Positions 62,007 through 64,000 of a stretch of DNA of 64,000 nt are shown in pieces. The stretch comes from Haematospirillum jordaniae (lineage in GTDB: Bacteria > Pseudomonadota > Alphaproteobacteria > Rhodospirillales > Rhodospirillaceae): positions 1,294,001 to 1,358,000 of the forward strand of contig NZ_CP014525.1 in assembly GCF_001611975.1 (NCBI RefSeq), written 5' to 3'. How positions within the stretch are numbered: position 1 is the first letter of the stretch; each line of letters opens with the position of its first letter. Under the pieces are notes generated by a model, which saw only the letters and a list, made by a program, of their open reading frames with translations, was not told the origin of the DNA and made no database searches. A program made the translations under genes and the position numbers.

Positions 62007-63473
62007 GTGTCGGAACATAATGAAAAAGCCGGGTTATCCCGTCGTTCGTTTCTGGGTGCCGGTGTGGTTGGTGCTGGCCTTGTTGGTGCGGGTCTGTTGT
62101 ATCGTGCCATTCCGGCATCAGGAGATGACGTTTTGTATGCCATAGAGGCGCCGGGTACCCCCGGGGGTGGAGAGCCGGTACCGGTCTTGTCCTATGCCCG
62201 GACGTTGGATGCTCCGGCTACCTTGCCTCCTGTGCTGGATGTACGCCAAGGAGATACCCTGTCTGTTCATTTCCACAATGCCATGGCGCGTCCAACAACG
62301 GTTCACTGGCATGGCATTCGTTTGCCCATTGCTATGGATGGCGTTCCGTTCCTGACCCAGAACCCGGTCGCAAGGGGTGAGGCATTTCACTATCGTTTTG
62401 CTCCCCCGGATGCGGGGACGTACTGGTATCATCCGCATTATGCCAGTCTTGACCAGATTGGCGCCGGGCTGGCCGGTATTCTGGTTGTCCGGGAAGCCGA
62501 TGATCCCGGCTATGATGCCGATATTCCCCTGTTGGTCCGTGACTGGCGGCGTGACGAGAAGGGTGCATGGCTGCCTGTCTCTGATCCCGAGGCAGCGGGA
62601 CGGGCCGGTACATTCGGAGGGTGGCATACGGTAAACTGGGAGCGGGAACCATATTACCAGGTACCTTCGGGTGGCCTCGTGCGCTTGCGCTTGTGTAATA
62701 CGGACCTGACCCGTGTTTTCAAGGTGGTCGGGAAGGGCGCGCCAGCTGTTCTGGTTGCTGTGGATGGTCATCCGCTTGTGGCTCCCGAGCCCTTGCAGCG
62801 TGAGCTTCTGGGGCCCGGTATGCGGATGGATGTGGTGGTGCGTATGCCCGACGTCCCGGGGGAGGTATTCGAGCTGCACAACGTATCATCCAGTACGCCC
62901 TGGGTTATGATGCGCCTTGTATCACAGGGGACGTCGCGCCGCCGTGCCTTGTCCGGGATTGTTCCGCTTCCGCCCAACCCTGTGTCCATACCTTCTGTTG
63001 ATGGAGCAGAGGTTATACGCATGGACTTCAACGCCGGTCTTGGAGAAGGTGGGGCAGAGGATGCCCTGTGGTCGATCAACAAGCGGGCCTGGGTAGAGCG
63101 GTATCCTGAAGAAAGGGATGGAATGGCTTTACCGGTCCTGCCTGGGCAAAGTTTCCCCGAGGTGCGCGCTACGGTGTGTGGTGGTGGAATGCCGTTGGCT
63201 GTGCTGAAGCAAGGTCGTAGCTACATTCTGGAGCTGAACAACTTTACGCCCCACCTTCACCCTATCCATATCCATGGTTTGGTTTTTTCGCTGCTATCAT
63301 CAAGTCGCCGGTCTATTCGTGCCGGCCATTTTACAGATACCGCGCTTTTGTTGCCCAAGGAGCGTATGCGAGTAGCCTTGGTTGCCGATAATCCCGGGGA
63401 CTGGATGGTGCACTGCCATATCATCGAGCATCAGGCATTCGGGATGATGGGTACGATCCGGGTTGAAGCCTGA
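62007..63473 (+). CDS. Multicopper oxidase, Tat-exported
   Basis: Periplasmic copper oxidase of 488 residues. GTG at 62007 (VSEHNEKAGLSRRSFLGAG) is chosen because GGGAGGG lies 5 nt upstream; it gives a Tat signal with SRRSFLG. All copper motifs are present: HWHG (about 94), YWYHPHY, the HLHPIHIHG block and HCHIIEHQAFGM, the last with the type 1 Met. Such enzymes oxidise Cu(I), Fe(II) or phenols; no Met-rich loop as in CueO is seen. Beside imelysin genes and a Fur-like site, ferroxidase is the likeliest role. Confidence 0.92.
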   Translation: MSEHNEKAGLSRRSFLGAGVVGAGLVGAGLLYRAIPASGDDVLYAIEAPGTPGGGEPVPVLSYARTLDAPATLPPVLDVRQGDTLSVHFHNAMARPTTVHWHGIRLPIAMDGVPFLTQNPVARGEAFHYRFAPPDAGTYWYHPHYASLDQIGAGLAGILVVREADDPGYDADIPLLVRDWRRDEKGAWLPVSDPEAAGRAGTFGGWHTVNWEREPYYQVPSGGLVRLRLCNTDLTRVFKVVGKGAPAVLVAVDGHPLVAPEPLQRELLGPGMRMDVVVRMPDVPGEVFELHNVSSSTPWVMMRLVSQGTSRRRALSGIVPLPPNPVSIPSVDGAEVIRMDFNAGLGEGGAEDALWSINKRAWVERYPEERDGMALPVLPGQSFPEVRATVCGGGMPLAVLKQGRSYILELNNFTPHLHPIHIHGLVFSLLSSSRRSIRAGHFTDTALLLPKERMRVALVADNPGDWMVHCHIIEHQAFGMMGTIRVEA

Positions 63474-63505
63474 TTCTCTGCGGGTAGAAGGAGTTTTTGC
63501 ATAGC

Positions 63506-63537
63506 AAAAATCCCCGAACTATGGTTCGGGGATTTTG
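63506..63537. terminator. Bidirectional terminator, multicopper oxidase / first tRNA-Asp
   Basis: ATCCCCGAAC-TATG-GTTCGGGGAT with flanking A and T tracts, 33 bp after the oxidase stop and just downstream of the leftward tRNA-Asp. Confidence 0.92.
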
Positions 63538-63541
63538 TTTA

Positions 63542-63618
63542 TGGCGCGAGTGACGGGGCTCGAACCCGCGACCTCCGGCGTGACAGGCCGGCACTCTAAC
63601 CAACTGAGCTACACCCGC
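63542..63618 (-). tRNA. tRNA-Asp (anticodon GTC), copy 1
   Basis: The - strand begins GCGGGTGTAGCTCAGTTGG and ends CCGTCACTCGCGCCA, CCA encoded, 77 nt. The acceptor stem has one G-T pair; T loop GGTTCGAGCC; anticodon loop CTGTCAC gives GTC for Asp. Identical to the copy at 63762-63838. Confidence 0.97.
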
Positions 63619-63636
63619 GCTGTGATGTGCGGGTGC

Positions 63637-63665
63637 TTTATAATCATGCGAACCGGACCAAGCAA
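63637..63665 (-). promoter_or_regulatory. Promoter of tRNA-Asp copy 1
   Basis: On the - strand TTGCTT (63665-63660), exactly 17 bp, then TATAAA (63642-63637), 18 bp before the tRNA 5' end. Confidence 0.72.
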
Positions 63666-63720
63666 GCTTTTTTTTGTGTTTTGGCAGATAGTTCGGGAAA
63701 GATAATCCCGCATATTACAA

Positions 63721-63750
63721 AAATACCGACCATCGTAATGGTCGGTATTT
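63721..63750 (-). terminator. Terminator after tRNA-Asp copy 2
   Basis: AAATACCGACCAT-CGTA-ATGGTCGGTATTT, a 13-bp perfect stem; on the - strand it ends in a T run. It separates the two tRNA-Asp genes. Confidence 0.88.
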
Positions 63751-63761
63751 TATGACCTCGA

Positions 63762-63838
63762 TGGCGCGAGTGACGGGGCTCGAACCCGCGACCTCCGGCG
63801 TGACAGGCCGGCACTCTAACCAACTGAGCTACACCCGC
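63762..63838 (-). tRNA. tRNA-Asp (anticodon GTC), copy 2
   Basis: Same 77 bases as copy 1, encoded CCA included, 143 bp upstream of it on the - strand. Each copy has its own promoter and terminator, so they are separate transcription units and not one operon. Confidence 0.97.
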
Positions 63839-63852
63839 AATCGAGAGCGCGG

Positions 63853-63881
63853 TTTATATAGGGGGATGATGCCAGGCGCAA
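63853..63881 (-). promoter_or_regulatory. Promoter of tRNA-Asp copy 2
   Basis: On the - strand TTGCGC (63881-63876), 17 bp, then TATAAA (63858-63853), 14 bp before the tRNA 5' end. Confidence 0.68.
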
Positions 63882-63930
63882 GAGAAAAATAGGTACGGGT
63901 GCGAGCGGGGTTGCCAGATGGATACGATCT

Positions 63931-63955
63931 ATTTAACAAAATAATTTTGTTAAAT
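63931..63955. repeat. 25-bp A/T palindrome near the right edge
   Basis: ATTTAACAAAAT-A-ATTTTGTTAAAT is a perfect 12-bp inverted repeat around one central base, in an A/T-rich patch that contrasts with the GC-rich surroundings. A TATAAT lies 24 bp further right. It could be an operator or terminator of a gene beyond the window. Confidence 0.6.
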
Positions 63956-64000
63956 AAGAAATTTAGCCCAAAAAATTTGTATAATTTAGGGTCGCGCCCT

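Noticed and set aside
63542..63838. Repeated 77-bp unit as possible att site of an integrated element
   Set aside because: Both copies are complete, functional-looking tRNA genes only 143 bp apart, with no integrase or cargo between them.

Overview
The window reads as chromosomal DNA of an alphaproteobacterium, most likely a Rhodospirillales-type organism. This is inferred from protein signatures, not from a search. The signs are an mraZ-to-ftsZ cluster of alphaproteobacterial type, a meso-diaminopimelate type MurE, an alphaproteobacterial-style RNase E, a SAM-II riboswitch and a ferredoxin-linked mini ISC operon. Coding density is high, base composition is moderately GC-rich, and no insertion sequence, prophage, CRISPR array or rRNA gene was seen.

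Left third (1-25.3 kb). A complete division and cell wall cluster is read leftward: mraZ, rsmH, ftsL, ftsI, murE, murF, mraY, murD, ftsW, murG, murC, murB, ddlB, ftsQ, ftsA, ftsZ (ftsZ runs off the left edge). Many neighbours share ATGA or similar overlaps, so translation is probably coupled. A run of four 10-bp repeats resembling MraZ boxes lies ahead of mraZ. Behind it, in the same direction, come rnpB (RNase P RNA), hspQ, a DsbA-like thiol protein and a BepA-like M48 protease. The hspQ leader can form a helix that covers its start codon. A gamma-glutamyltransferase-like lipoprotein, anmK and tyrS follow.

Middle (25.3-45.9 kb). A SAM-II riboswitch and a terminator precede metNIQ (methionine uptake). 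A Fur-box-like site lies between a PadR-like regulator gene and a small lipoprotein gene. prfB carries the classical +1 programmed frameshift. Next come PBP1a, an AmiC-type amidase, a long rne leader and rne. The operon cysE-iscR-cysteine desulfurase-ferredoxin-mnmA links cysteine synthesis, sulfur mobilisation and tRNA thiolation. An alpha/beta hydrolase-like gene, tRNA-Gln, a Ppx/GppA protein and rlmE complete this part.

Right third (46-64 kb). guaB, an RsmB-like methyltransferase, a chemoreceptor and guaA are followed by a two-gene, lower-GC insert (pseudaminic acid synthase and a formyltransferase) that looks acquired. Then come a polytopic membrane protein and a BaiN/HI0933-type flavoprotein. 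The final coding block looks like an iron locus: IrpA-type imelysin, DUF1111 di-haem protein, second imelysin and DUF1513 protein read leftward, with a multicopper oxidase read rightward, and a Fur-box-like sequence in the shared gap. Two identical tRNA-Asp genes, each with its own promoter and terminator, close the window.

The observations judged most worth following are the hspQ leader helix, the KTG-to-KGG change in FtsI, the iron locus with its Fur-like sites, the SAM-II switch paired with a MetN lacking its methionine-sensing domain, and the isolated pseI/formyltransferase pair.
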